A DNA stretch of 5,553 nt, from contig DEKS01000120.1 of the NCBI GenBank assembly GCA_002354005.1, forward strand, positions 5,170 to 10,722. Reading direction: 5' to 3'. Positions 1-5,553 of this stretch are shown here, piece after piece. The first letter of the stretch is position 1; every line of letters begins with the position of its first letter. Origin of the DNA: Bacteroidales bacterium UBA2716 (GTDB taxonomy: Bacteria; Bacteroidota; Bacteroidia; Bacteroidales; UBA932). A program made the position numbers and the translations under genes. Below the pieces are notes generated by a model. The model saw nothing but the letters and a program-made list of their open reading frames with translations. It made no database searches and was not told the DNA's origin.

Positions 1-1409
1 TCCTGCACCATGTCGCCGCCCTTGGCGCCCAGCACAAATTTGGTCACCTTGCCCATCACCGGCAGGTCCCTGGGCTTGTCCGGGTCGATATCCTCTTCCG
101 GGCGCTCGTAGCGGCCCGGAGCGTCGGGATTTCCGTCCATGGCGTGCTTCACGGCGTGGCGCAGGGTACCGGCATCGTTGTCGTGCCGGTATTCCCAAAT
201 CATCACGCCCAGCATGTTCCGGCTCTTGGCATATTCTACCTTGGCATTCAGGGACTCAATGTCTTCATAGGAGGCATACATGCGGCCCAGGGCGTCGCCC
301 AGATAGGGGACCTTGGCTACATCGTCCCAGATGCGGTAATTCACGCCCTTGACGTCGTAGCCGTCGCAGGTGCCTTTGAAGAAGATGTCTTCCAGCTTGC
401 TGTAGTCCACGGAGGAGGGATAGCGGTTGCCCACTGTCTGCTTGTATCCGTCGCCGTGCCCGTAGAAGGCCAGGCCGAAGTTCATCATCTGGTACGGGAT
501 GCCTTGCTTGCCATGGAAAATATCGTCGATGGCCTCTGCGCAGCACCGGCTGCCAGTCACCTTACTGCGATACAGCGAGGAGTTGTGGTACGGCGGATTG
601 CCCTGGTCGTAGGTCATCACGTTGATGTAGTCAATGTACGGCAGCACACCAAAGTTATCCGTGTACTTGCCGCTGTCGGAGGCCGCGTAGGAGAGGACCT
701 TGTCCGGCATGGCTTCGCGCATTTCCTTGAACAGGGTAACAAAGTTCTCCCAGTCGGCCGGGGAGGCACCGTTCACGTGATCGCCGTCCTTGGCGGCGTA
801 GGTGGGATACTCCCAGTCAATGTCGAAGCCGTCTACGCCGTACTGCTCGCAAATTTGCACGCACTCGTCCACGAAGGCCTTGCGCTTCTGAGGGTCGCGG
901 GCCATCTGGGACCAGCCGTCGGCATTCTTGCCCCAGCCGCCCATCTGGAGCTTCACCTTGAGCTCCGGGTACTGGGCCTTGTAGGCCACAAATTTCTGTA
1001 CCAGCGGAATGGTCTTGGCATCAATCTCAATCCCTTCGCCGGTGTCCTTGTTCACAAAGCGCACGTGGCCCACGTTGATGTGGGTGAAGTTGCGCACCTC
1101 TTCCAGCGACGGGAAGAGGTCCGTACGGGTGTACTCGGTGTAGTATATCTCGATGATGGGAGTAATGCCGATGCGCGCGAGGCGCTCGGGGTTGTTGACG
1201 ATGGCGTCCATGGGGTCGCCGGGGTCCGGCACGTCGGGACCCACGGGGGCATCCGGATTGAAGGGATCACCTCCGGGGATGGTGCCGGTTGTGGGCTTGG
1301 TATTGGGATTCGGGGCCACCATGCCCATCACTTTGTCGGGCGAGCAGGCCCCTAAAAGGCCGATGCTGGCGCTCAGCAGCGCAACTAACAGGATTCTCGA
1401 TGTTTTCAT
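1..1409 (-). CDS. Glycoside hydrolase family 18 (chitinase-type) lipoprotein, C-terminus cut by window edge
   Basis: Seen: 469 complete codons from the ATG at 1409, with no stop before the window edge. Residues 1-22 form a lipoprotein signal peptide: basic start MKTSR, hydrophobic stretch, lipobox LLGAC with Cys22. A Pro/Gly/Asp-rich linker (about 33-66) follows, then the catalytic domain (about 80-425). The GH18 signature DxxDxDxE is present as DGFDIDWEYP (193-202), with Glu200 the expected acid. Other family landmarks are MGGWG (156-160, the SxGG-type strand), NVMTYD (263-268) and MIWEY (403-407, barrel-closing Trp). Known: GH18 enzymes hydrolyse beta-1,4 GlcNAc linkages in chitin, N-glycans or related polymers by substrate-assisted catalysis. 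Inferred: an active, membrane-anchored surface or periplasmic enzyme; chitinase versus endo-beta-N-acetylglucosaminidase cannot be settled from motifs. Residues after about 440 lie beyond the usual barrel and begin an unrecognised module. No Shine-Dalgarno precedes the ATG; the leader is A-rich (AAAACACTAAAACG), as is common in Bacteroidota. Probably the last visible gene of an operon, 65 bases after the preceding stop. Confidence 0.93.
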   Translation of the reverse strand, partial: MKTSRILLVALLSASIGLLGACSPDKVMGMVAPNPNTKPTTGTIPGGDPFNPDAPVGPDVPDPGDPMDAIVNNPERLARIGITPIIEIYYTEYTRTDLFPSLEEVRNFTHINVGHVRFVNKDTGEGIEIDAKTIPLVQKFVAYKAQYPELKVKLQMGGWGKNADGWSQMARDPQKRKAFVDECVQICEQYGVDGFDIDWEYPTYAAKDGDHVNGASPADWENFVTLFKEMREAMPDKVLSYAASDSGKYTDNFGVLPYIDYINVMTYDQGNPPYHNSSLYRSKVTGSRCCAEAIDDIFHGKQGIPYQMMNFGLAFYGHGDGYKQTVGNRYPSSVDYSKLEDIFFKGTCDGYDVKGVNYRIWDDVAKVPYLGDALGRMYASYEDIESLNAKVEYAKSRNMLGVMIWEYRHDNDAGTLRHAVKHAMDGNPDAPGRYERPEEDIDPDKPRDLPVMGKVTKFVLGAKGGDMVQ

Positions 1410-1438
1410 ATCGATACGTTTTAGTGTTTTCTTGGCAC

Positions 1439-1464
1439 CCGGGGGCAGGGTCAGCCACCCCCGG
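1439..1464 (-). other. GC-rich intergenic hairpin before the GH18 gene
   Basis: A perfect 7-bp inverted repeat (CCGGGGG at 1439-1445, CCCCCGG at 1458-1464) encloses a 12-base loop. It sits between the stop of the FISUMP lipoprotein gene (1475) and the GH18 start (1409). No U-tract follows it on the minus-strand transcript, so a classical intrinsic terminator is unlikely. It could be an mRNA-stabilising or partial-attenuation hairpin between two co-transcribed genes; the role is inference. Confidence 0.45.
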
Positions 1465-1474
1465 ATGAAAAATG

Positions 1475-3355
1475 TTATTCTACGATGCAACGAACGTTGC
1501 CACCAGAAGACTTTGCTTGATTTTCTGCATTGTAGGCATTCTCTCTGATAAGCATGCAATTGCCTTTTTTACTATCATATGCCTTTGATGACCAAACTAA
1601 TTCACGCTTACCATATCCCGATTCACTTTGACCATTACCGTTAACGTAACCCGGAAGAGGGAATGCGGTTGTGGCAGTGTTGTACTTACAAGACTGATCC
1701 TGTGTATAAGACCAGTTCACTCCATCTCCACTAAACTTCGCTCCTGACTTATTCCACATAGGAAGCGAAGAGTTATATCCAGGGACCTTGTATCCAGGAG
1801 GGCACGGGTCGTATTTGGTCTTTGCACCAGCATTGTCCCAACGATTGGCATCACCAACCGCGCACCAATCCGAACTTTCCACATAGTAGAATGTTGTGGG
1901 GTTCTTTATAGACACGGCCATACTAGCAGCCTGCGAGGCAACTGTTGTTGTTAATGATACGGAGCCCTTAATATGAGTGCCACAAAGAGGATCTTTACGC
2001 CCCCATTGATAATACAATCCATTGGAGGCCAACAGACCAGCAGCGGGAGTCACCTCCAAAGCGCCCAGGTTTCTATCCATAATGGCATTCGTCCCGGCAA
2101 AACCAGCATCCACATTGTTGATTGTGGTGCTGGGAATCCATATGTGCCAACTCCAAATAATGTCATTATGGTCATCCTTGGCCGCAATCAAAGCGTTTCC
2201 AGCTTTCAGTGTCCCAGGGGTTGAGAACACAATATAAGGCGTTTCTCCAGACTTATAATGATAATCTGCGGAAGCGATAACAGAGCCTGCATCAATTGCT
2301 GAAGCTGTGTTCTGGGTTTCCCACAGAACCGCCACCGATGCAATTGTGGTCAATTCAGTCGCTGTATCATTCCCCTCAACAGCCTTAAACTTGTAGGTAC
2401 CGTTTGAGGTGATGATATAACTATTAGCAGACCCATCCAGTGCAGATGCGCCAGTGAAGGTCGTGCCTAAATCTTTATAGTGATTAGCTGCCGGCGGTGT
2501 GTCGGGGACATAGTCCTTCAAGTAAGAGGTGACGTCTCCCATGGGACGATATTGTCCATGGGCGAGCGTAACGGCTTGACTTGTCGTAAGTGTTTTTTTG
2601 ATGACACCTTCTTTCAAAAAATTCATTGTGAAGCCACTCGTGAAGCCTGAAGGATTCGGAATACAAATTGTATTGACGGTACTTCCGTCGGCAACAACAG
2701 ACGCCGTTATGGTTTTTGCCGGTGTATTGGTCGGGAAACCATTACCCGGTTTGAAATAATTGGTGATCATTTCGGAGTCATCCTTCCTGATACGGACCTG
2801 ATAGTAGTCACTATACCCAACGGTTTCATCATTATTCCCACGGAAAACCACTTGATCATAACCGCCACTCACCTTGTACGAGATAATGCCACAAAGGTTG
2901 TAAAACACGAATGCACCATCCACATCGCATGCTGCCATCAGTTTATCATTGGTTGCATTGAAGCAACATTCGTAGTACATGTTGCCATCGGGAACCAAAC
3001 TACCCGGATACTGCGCATAATATTTGCTCTGTACGCCGGAAGAAGTCCTGTCATAAGGATCAATCGTCACTGTAATAGTCGCCCATTTTCCATTAGCGCT
3101 GATATCACCGTCTGTTAATGTAACGAGTTGACGGTCGGCACCATCTTTCCCGCCATGGATCATTATCTGATCCCCCGCTTCCCAGGTGGTTTTACCATCG
3201 GTGTCATCAATGGCCAATTTGGTGTCCGGCTGAGCGAAGGTGCAGGTGAAGGTACGGACTACGGGCTCGGAAGCGGCTTCCGGGCTGTTTTCTGTCTTTT
3301 GGCAAGAGAATGCCATCGCAAGGGCCGCAAGGGCCAGGATATACATCTTTTTCAT
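1475..3355 (-). CDS. Fimbrillin-like / FISUMP-domain lipoprotein, putative surface adhesin or binding protein
   Basis: Complete 626-residue protein. Residues 1-17 are a short signal peptide with a plausible Bacteroidota lipobox ending AFSC (Cys18). Residues about 35-280 resemble the N-terminal part of fimbrillin/Mfa-like proteins: a Thr-rich beta segment, then TTWEAGDQIMIHGG (56-69). Residues about 308-626 form a FISUMP module: ANSYIITSNGTYKF, then FSTPGTLKAGNALIAAKD, WSWHIWIP (401-408), MDRNLGAL (426-433), YQWGRKDP (449-456), YDPCPPGYKVP (515-525) and the terminal VRCIVE. Known: fimbrillin-like proteins are exported lipoproteins that may form pili or surface adhesins; the FISUMP function is not established. 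Inferred: a cell-surface binding protein. The start at 3355 is supported by AGGAGG 8 bases upstream; Met4 would be 17 bases away. Translation is probably coupled to the 49-codon gene ahead, whose stop overlaps that site. The body of the gene is clearly more AT-rich than its neighbours, especially toward the 3' end. Confidence 0.9.
   Translation of the reverse strand: MKKMYILALAALAMAFSCQKTENSPEAASEPVVRTFTCTFAQPDTKLAIDDTDGKTTWEAGDQIMIHGGKDGADRQLVTLTDGDISANGKWATITVTIDPYDRTSSGVQSKYYAQYPGSLVPDGNMYYECCFNATNDKLMAACDVDGAFVFYNLCGIISYKVSGGYDQVVFRGNNDETVGYSDYYQVRIRKDDSEMITNYFKPGNGFPTNTPAKTITASVVADGSTVNTICIPNPSGFTSGFTMNFLKEGVIKKTLTTSQAVTLAHGQYRPMGDVTSYLKDYVPDTPPAANHYKDLGTTFTGASALDGSANSYIITSNGTYKFKAVEGNDTATELTTIASVAVLWETQNTASAIDAGSVIASADYHYKSGETPYIVFSTPGTLKAGNALIAAKDDHNDIIWSWHIWIPSTTINNVDAGFAGTNAIMDRNLGALEVTPAAGLLASNGLYYQWGRKDPLCGTHIKGSVSLTTTVASQAASMAVSIKNPTTFYYVESSDWCAVGDANRWDNAGAKTKYDPCPPGYKVPGYNSSLPMWNKSGAKFSGDGVNWSYTQDQSCKYNTATTAFPLPGYVNGNGQSESGYGKRELVWSSKAYDSKKGNCMLIRENAYNAENQAKSSGGNVRCIVE
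1478..2434 (-). repeat. FISUMP module, single copy in the fimbrillin-like lipoprotein
   Basis: Codes for residues about 308-626 of the lipoprotein. It is a diverged paralogue of the two modules in the upstream gene: SYI(I/V) start, LWET, STP-x-TLKAGNALIA, WSWHIW, MDRNLGAL, YQWGRKDP, DPCPPGY and terminal VRC occur in the same order. The 24 bases 1989-2012 match 4151-4174 at 23 positions, so similarity is visible in DNA as well as protein. Confidence 0.8.
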
Positions 3356-3363
3356 ACGGCAGT

Positions 3364-3369
3364 CCTCCT
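3364..3369 (-). promoter_or_regulatory. Shine-Dalgarno AGGAGG overlapping the upstream stop codon
   Basis: On the minus strand TAGGAGG is followed by eight bases and then ATG (3355). The TAG (3370-3368) ends the 49-codon gene, so a terminating ribosome stands directly on this site. It fixes the start of the fimbrillin-like gene and suggests translational coupling. A full AGGAGG is uncommon in Bacteroidota, where Shine-Dalgarno sequences are usually weak or absent; the GH18 gene in the same window has none. Confidence 0.8.
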
Positions 3370-3517
3370 AAATAATACTGGTGGGGAACAAGGAACCCGG
3401 ATCCAGCGGGTCGTAGTCATAATTGGGCACACTGCCCGATGTGGGCTGGCACACGGGCTCGGCGTAGTTCAGCTCCAAGATCGCTGTCTTGGGAGGGGTG
3501 TAAGTTTGTTTCTTCAT
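3368..3517 (-). CDS. Small 49-residue protein, translationally coupled to the fimbrillin-like gene
   Basis: An open frame of 49 codons plus TAG, starting MKKQTYTPPKTAILELNY, followed by AEPVCQPTSGS, then an acidic, aromatic, Pro-rich tail with YDYDPLDP, ending in PTSII. There is no signal peptide or membrane segment, one Cys (residue 23) and a Ser/Gly patch (27-29). A weak purine stretch (AAAGG, 3521-3525) precedes the ATG. Support for coding: tight packing (12 bases to the next ATG), stop codon overlapping the next gene's ribosome binding site, and an N-terminus of the MKKxYxxPxxxxxEL type. From general memory, short proteins with that start occur often beside surface-protein genes of Bacteroidales, but no database check was possible. 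Function unknown. Candidates are a regulatory leader peptide, a small exported or modified peptide, or a partner of the adjacent lipoprotein. It could also act only as a coupling cistron. Confidence 0.7.
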   Translation of the reverse strand: MKKQTYTPPKTAILELNYAEPVCQPTSGSVPNYDYDPLDPGSLFPTSII

Positions 3518-3528
3518 AGGCCTTTGGT

Positions 3529-3565
3529 TGCAAAAGGTTGGATTTCAGGGGACCAACCATTTGCA
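3529..3565 (-). repeat. Imperfect inverted repeat just upstream of the small gene
   Basis: The arms TGCAAAAGGTTGG (3529-3541) and CCAACCATTTGCA (3553-3565) pair over 13 positions with one mismatch and leave an 11-base loop. The arms repeat those of the hairpin at 3602-3642, and the loop length is the same while the loop sequence differs. The repeat ends 11 bases before the small gene's ATG, so in the mRNA the folded stem would lie next to its ribosome binding region. A second small palindrome (AACCAT at 3555-3560, ATGGTT at 3565-3570) overlaps one arm and competes with it. Confidence 0.7.
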
Positions 3566-3601
3566 TGGTTAATTGGTTTGGTTATGTTGTGATTAGGTTA
3601 A

Positions 3602-3642
3602 GGTGCAAAAGGTTGGCCGGTTAAAAACCAACCTTTTGCACC
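3602..3642 (-). terminator. Strong hairpin after the tandem-FISUMP gene, candidate terminator or attenuator
   Basis: A perfect 15-bp inverted repeat (GGTGCAAAAGGTTGG at 3602-3616, CCAACCTTTTGCACC at 3628-3642) with an 11-base loop begins 9 bases after the TAA of the upstream gene (3654-3652). Position and strength suit an end-of-transcript structure. The RNA after the stem (UUAACCUAAUC) lacks a proper U-tract, so termination may be partial, or the hairpin may protect a 3' end or serve in attenuation. The stem sequence recurs at 3529-3565. No convincing Bacteroidota promoter (TTTG then TAnnTTTG) was found in the 134-base gap 3518-3651. Confidence 0.6.
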
Positions 3643-3651
3643 GGGAAACAA

Positions 3652-5553
3652 TTATTCCGCTATGCAGCGGACGGAGCCGCCACGGGCTTTGTTGCCGCTT
3701 CCGCTTACACCAGGGCCTTCGTAGATATAGGCTCCCGTACCAGGGGCGGCTCCCCACAGCATATGTCGGGTAGCACGACTGTAAGAACCGTCATTGTTGA
3801 TGAAGCCCATGTGAGGGAATACGGTTGCCGGCTCACCCACCTGGATACGGAAATTGGACTCGTCATAGTTCCAGCCGGCCATAGCCTTGGCCTTGGTGCC
3901 ACTGCCGGCGAACAAGTCGCCCATTTCAGAAACGGCTGGCACTCTGTATCCAGCAGGACAAGGGTCGTTGACGGCTTTCGCTGCATCGGCACCCCAGGCG
4001 GTATCGGGAACCACGGTATCCCATGCCTTGGAGAACTGCGTGGGGTTAGCCACCGCTTCGTCCGCTGTGAGACTGGCCACAAAACTCAAGGCTTCGCCTG
4101 CCACCTTTGCATAGTTGTCGCGCTGGCCTGCCACACCAGTCCCTGTGAAAGGATCTTTACGCCCCCACTGATAAAGCAGGCCCTGAGCGGGAGCGGTAAC
4201 GGCACCCGTGGATTCTCCGGCGATAAGGGCACCCAGGTTGCGGTCCATGATGGGACGAGAGGCAAAGCCATAGGTATTGGCCTCGATTGCCGTCTTCGGA
4301 ATCCAGATGTGCCAGCTCCAGAGAATGGTTCCTTCGGCATCCTTTACGGCAATGAGGGCATTACCGGCCTTCAGGGTCTCGGGCGTGGAGAAGGTCACAT
4401 ACCCTTCTTCGTAGGAGACGGAAGCAATGATGCTGCCAGCCTCGGGAGCGGTTTCCGTGTTTTCGGTTTCCCAAAGAATCTCGGCAGAGGCGACTGTGCC
4501 CACGGATTCCTTGGAGTTGCCCTTCACCGTCTTGAACGTGTAGTTGCCGGCGGCGGTCACAATATAGCTGTTGGCTGTGCCTTGGGCGCTCAGGTCAATG
4601 GCGGAGGATACAACCTCACCACCACCCTCTGTGGGCGTGGGCGGAACAATGGCGTCTTCATTCACCACAACGCAGCGGACAGAGGCGCCACGGGACTTAC
4701 CGGCGCTGCCCAGCTTGTGCGCATTGCCGCCGGAGGTGGTTTCGCGGACATTCATGCCATAGGCCGTTTCGTCGTCGCTCTTGTGCGCCGTCCAGTACAG
4801 TGCACGAAGGCCATTCTTGGCCACGCCGCTTGCGGGATCGTAGTCGTCCAGGTAACCGGCGAACGGGAACACGGCCACCGGGTCACCCATACCGAAGATG
4901 TGGAAGTCCTTGCTCTCCGTCCAACCGGTCACGGCCGTATAATCACTCCCGTGGAGAGGCTGTTCGGCATCTCTTGCAGGGACACGGTAGCCCGGAGGGC
5001 AGGGGTCGTAGATGGTCTTGGACTCGTCCAGCCAGAGCTCATTGTTGGCCGGGGTAATCCAGCCCTTGTTGTTCATGCGACCCATCAGGAGCGGATTCTG
5101 GATGGACTGCTCCAGCGTAATCTTACAGGCCTCGGTTGCACCGTCTCCGGAAAGCTGGGACGGGGCGGGACCGGACGTCTTGGCAAATGCGCTGCCGGAC
5201 ACGGCTGCAGGGCCCGGGAACGGGTCTTTGCGGCCCCACTGGTACAGGAAGCCGTAGGACTCTACAGGAGCCTCGGCCGTGGCAGTGGCAGCCACCAGGG
5301 CGCCCAGGTTGCGGTCCATCATGGGCAGGCTGTAAAGACTATAGGTGTTGTTGACAATTTCCGTGGCGGGCACCCAGATGTGCCAGCTCCAGAGGATGAC
5401 ATCGTTTGCATCCTTGGCGGCGATAACGGCGTTACCGGGCAGGAGGACTTCCGGGGTAGCAAACGTGATGAAGCCGTCGGCATACGCCACGTTGGCAATC
5501 ACGCTGCCGGGGGTCACTTCCTGGTCGTTGTTGTAGGTTTCCCAGAGGATTTC
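3652..5553 (-). CDS. Tandem FISUMP-module protein, N-terminus beyond the window
   Basis: Open from the window edge at 5553 to TAA at 3654-3652: 633 visible residues. The GTG at 5517 is internal, because the 12 codons before it (EILWETYNNDQE) match the same point of the second module. Two modules are seen. The first spans residues 1-295: WSWHIWVP (55-62), MDRNLGAL (79-86), YQWGRKDPF (104-112), DPCPPGYRVP (183-192), SVRCVV. A linker with a PPTPTEGGG stretch follows (about 298-324). The second spans residues 325-633: ANSYIVTAAGNYTF, TLKAGNALIA, WSWHIWIP (412-419), MDRNLGAL (436-443), YQWGRKDPF (461-469), DPCPAGYRVP (530-539), SVRCIAE at the end. Known: the FISUMP family (TIGR02145) is abundant in Fibrobacter and Bacteroidota, with no firm biochemical role. 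Inferred: an exported, surface-associated binding protein; no signal peptide can be seen because the start is missing. The second module has only two cysteines, in the DPCP and VRC motifs, suggesting a disulfide. The gene is GC-rich, unlike the paralogue downstream. Confidence 0.88.
   Translation of the reverse strand, partial: EILWETYNNDQEVTPGSVIANVAYADGFITFATPEVLLPGNAVIAAKDANDVILWSWHIWVPATEIVNNTYSLYSLPMMDRNLGALVAATATAEAPVESYGFLYQWGRKDPFPGPAAVSGSAFAKTSGPAPSQLSGDGATEACKITLEQSIQNPLLMGRMNNKGWITPANNELWLDESKTIYDPCPPGYRVPARDAEQPLHGSDYTAVTGWTESKDFHIFGMGDPVAVFPFAGYLDDYDPASGVAKNGLRALYWTAHKSDDETAYGMNVRETTSGGNAHKLGSAGKSRGASVRCVVVNEDAIVPPTPTEGGGEVVSSAIDLSAQGTANSYIVTAAGNYTFKTVKGNSKESVGTVASAEILWETENTETAPEAGSIIASVSYEEGYVTFSTPETLKAGNALIAVKDAEGTILWSWHIWIPKTAIEANTYGFASRPIMDRNLGALIAGESTGAVTAPAQGLLYQWGRKDPFTGTGVAGQRDNYAKVAGEALSFVASLTADEAVANPTQFSKAWDTVVPDTAWGADAAKAVNDPCPAGYRVPAVSEMGDLFAGSGTKAKAMAGWNYDESNFRIQVGEPATVFPHMGFINNDGSYSRATRHMLWGAAPGTGAYIYEGPGVSGSGNKARGGSVRCIAE
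3655..4581 (-). repeat. Second (C-terminal) FISUMP module of the tandem protein
   Basis: Codes for residues about 325-633. The offset to the first module is 357 residues at LWET, MDRNLGAL and YQWGRKDPF, and shrinks to 347 at DPCP, so the variable segment between these motifs is 10 residues shorter than in the first copy. The module ends exactly at the C-terminus. Confidence 0.8.
4669..5553 (-). repeat. First visible FISUMP module of the tandem protein, cut at the window edge
   Basis: Codes for residues 1-295 of the visible part. The leading SYIV-type segment, about 33 residues in the second copy, lies outside the window. All later landmarks of the second module are present in order, and it ends at VRCVV before a Pro/Gly/Glu-rich linker. 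DNA similarity to the second module is visible around the MDRNLGAL codons (near 5299-5325 and 4228-4254). Confidence 0.8.

Noticed and set aside
144..1355. 403-codon open frame on the plus strand
   Set aside because: It lies wholly antisense to the GH18 gene, which has a signal peptide and all family motifs. The plus-strand translation is Val/Gly/His/Ala-rich with no recognisable domain, as expected for the complement of a GC-rich gene.
1478..1650. Variable region of a diversity-generating retroelement at the 3' end of a FISUMP gene
   Set aside because: C-type-lectin-like and FISUMP-type C-termini are, from general knowledge, among reported targets, so this was considered. No reverse transcriptase, accessory gene or near-identical template repeat exists in the window, and only 65 bases separate this gene from the next.
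3128..3592. 154-codon plus-strand frame crossing the small gene and the start of the lipoprotein gene
   Set aside because: It is antisense to two better supported genes and runs through the shared ribosome binding site and leader hairpin; no domain or start signal is apparent.
3566..3608. Bacteroidota-type promoter (TTTTG near 3604-3608 with TAACCAAA about 21 bases on) for the small gene
   Set aside because: Only the TA of the -7 element fits TAnnTTTG, and the -33-like part is inside a hairpin arm; too weak to call.
3518..3651. CRISPR-like short repeats
   Set aside because: The 13-base repeats occur in inverted pairs, only two per orientation, without regular spacers or cas genes; hairpin structure explains them better.
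3652..5517. GTG at 5517 as the start of the tandem-FISUMP gene
   Set aside because: The frame stays open to the window edge, and the preceding 12 codons align with the matching point of the second module (EILWET), so the GTG is an internal Val.

Overview
The window looks like a chromosomal piece of a GC-rich member of the Bacteroidota, most likely Bacteroidales. The reasons are two short lipoprotein-type signal peptides, a fimbrillin-like N-terminal domain, several FISUMP-type domains (Fibrobacter succinogenes major paralogous domain, TIGR02145-like), and an A-rich start region without a Shine-Dalgarno sequence in front of one gene. An Alistipes/Rikenellaceae-like or Cryptobacteroides-like lineage would fit the base composition, but this is inference and no marker gene is present.

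All four genes lie on the minus strand, so transcription runs from high to low coordinates. (1) 5553-3652 is the C-terminal 633 residues of a protein made of at least two tandem ~310-residue modules, each ending in a FISUMP domain; its start is outside the window. (2) 3651-3518 is a 134-base gap holding two related hairpins with the same stem sequence, an arrangement that allows alternative folds. (3) 3517-3368 is a 49-codon gene whose stop codon overlaps the AGGAGG ribosome binding site of the next gene. (4) 3355-1475 is a 626-residue predicted lipoprotein with a fimbrillin-like N-terminal half and one copy of the same FISUMP module. (5) 1409-1 is a lipoprotein with an apparently intact glycoside hydrolase family 18 (chitinase-type) catalytic domain; its C-terminus runs off the window.

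Together these look like a surface locus: putative adhesin or binding proteins built on a shared FISUMP module, encoded beside a secreted enzyme that cleaves GlcNAc-containing glycans. The short spacings of genes 3-5 suggest co-transcription; the hairpins separate them at least partly from the first gene. A joint role in glycan binding and degradation is inferred from adjacency. The most unusual points are the coupled small gene, the four-arm inverted-repeat leader before it, the tandem FISUMP modules, and the low-GC body of the middle gene between GC-rich neighbours.
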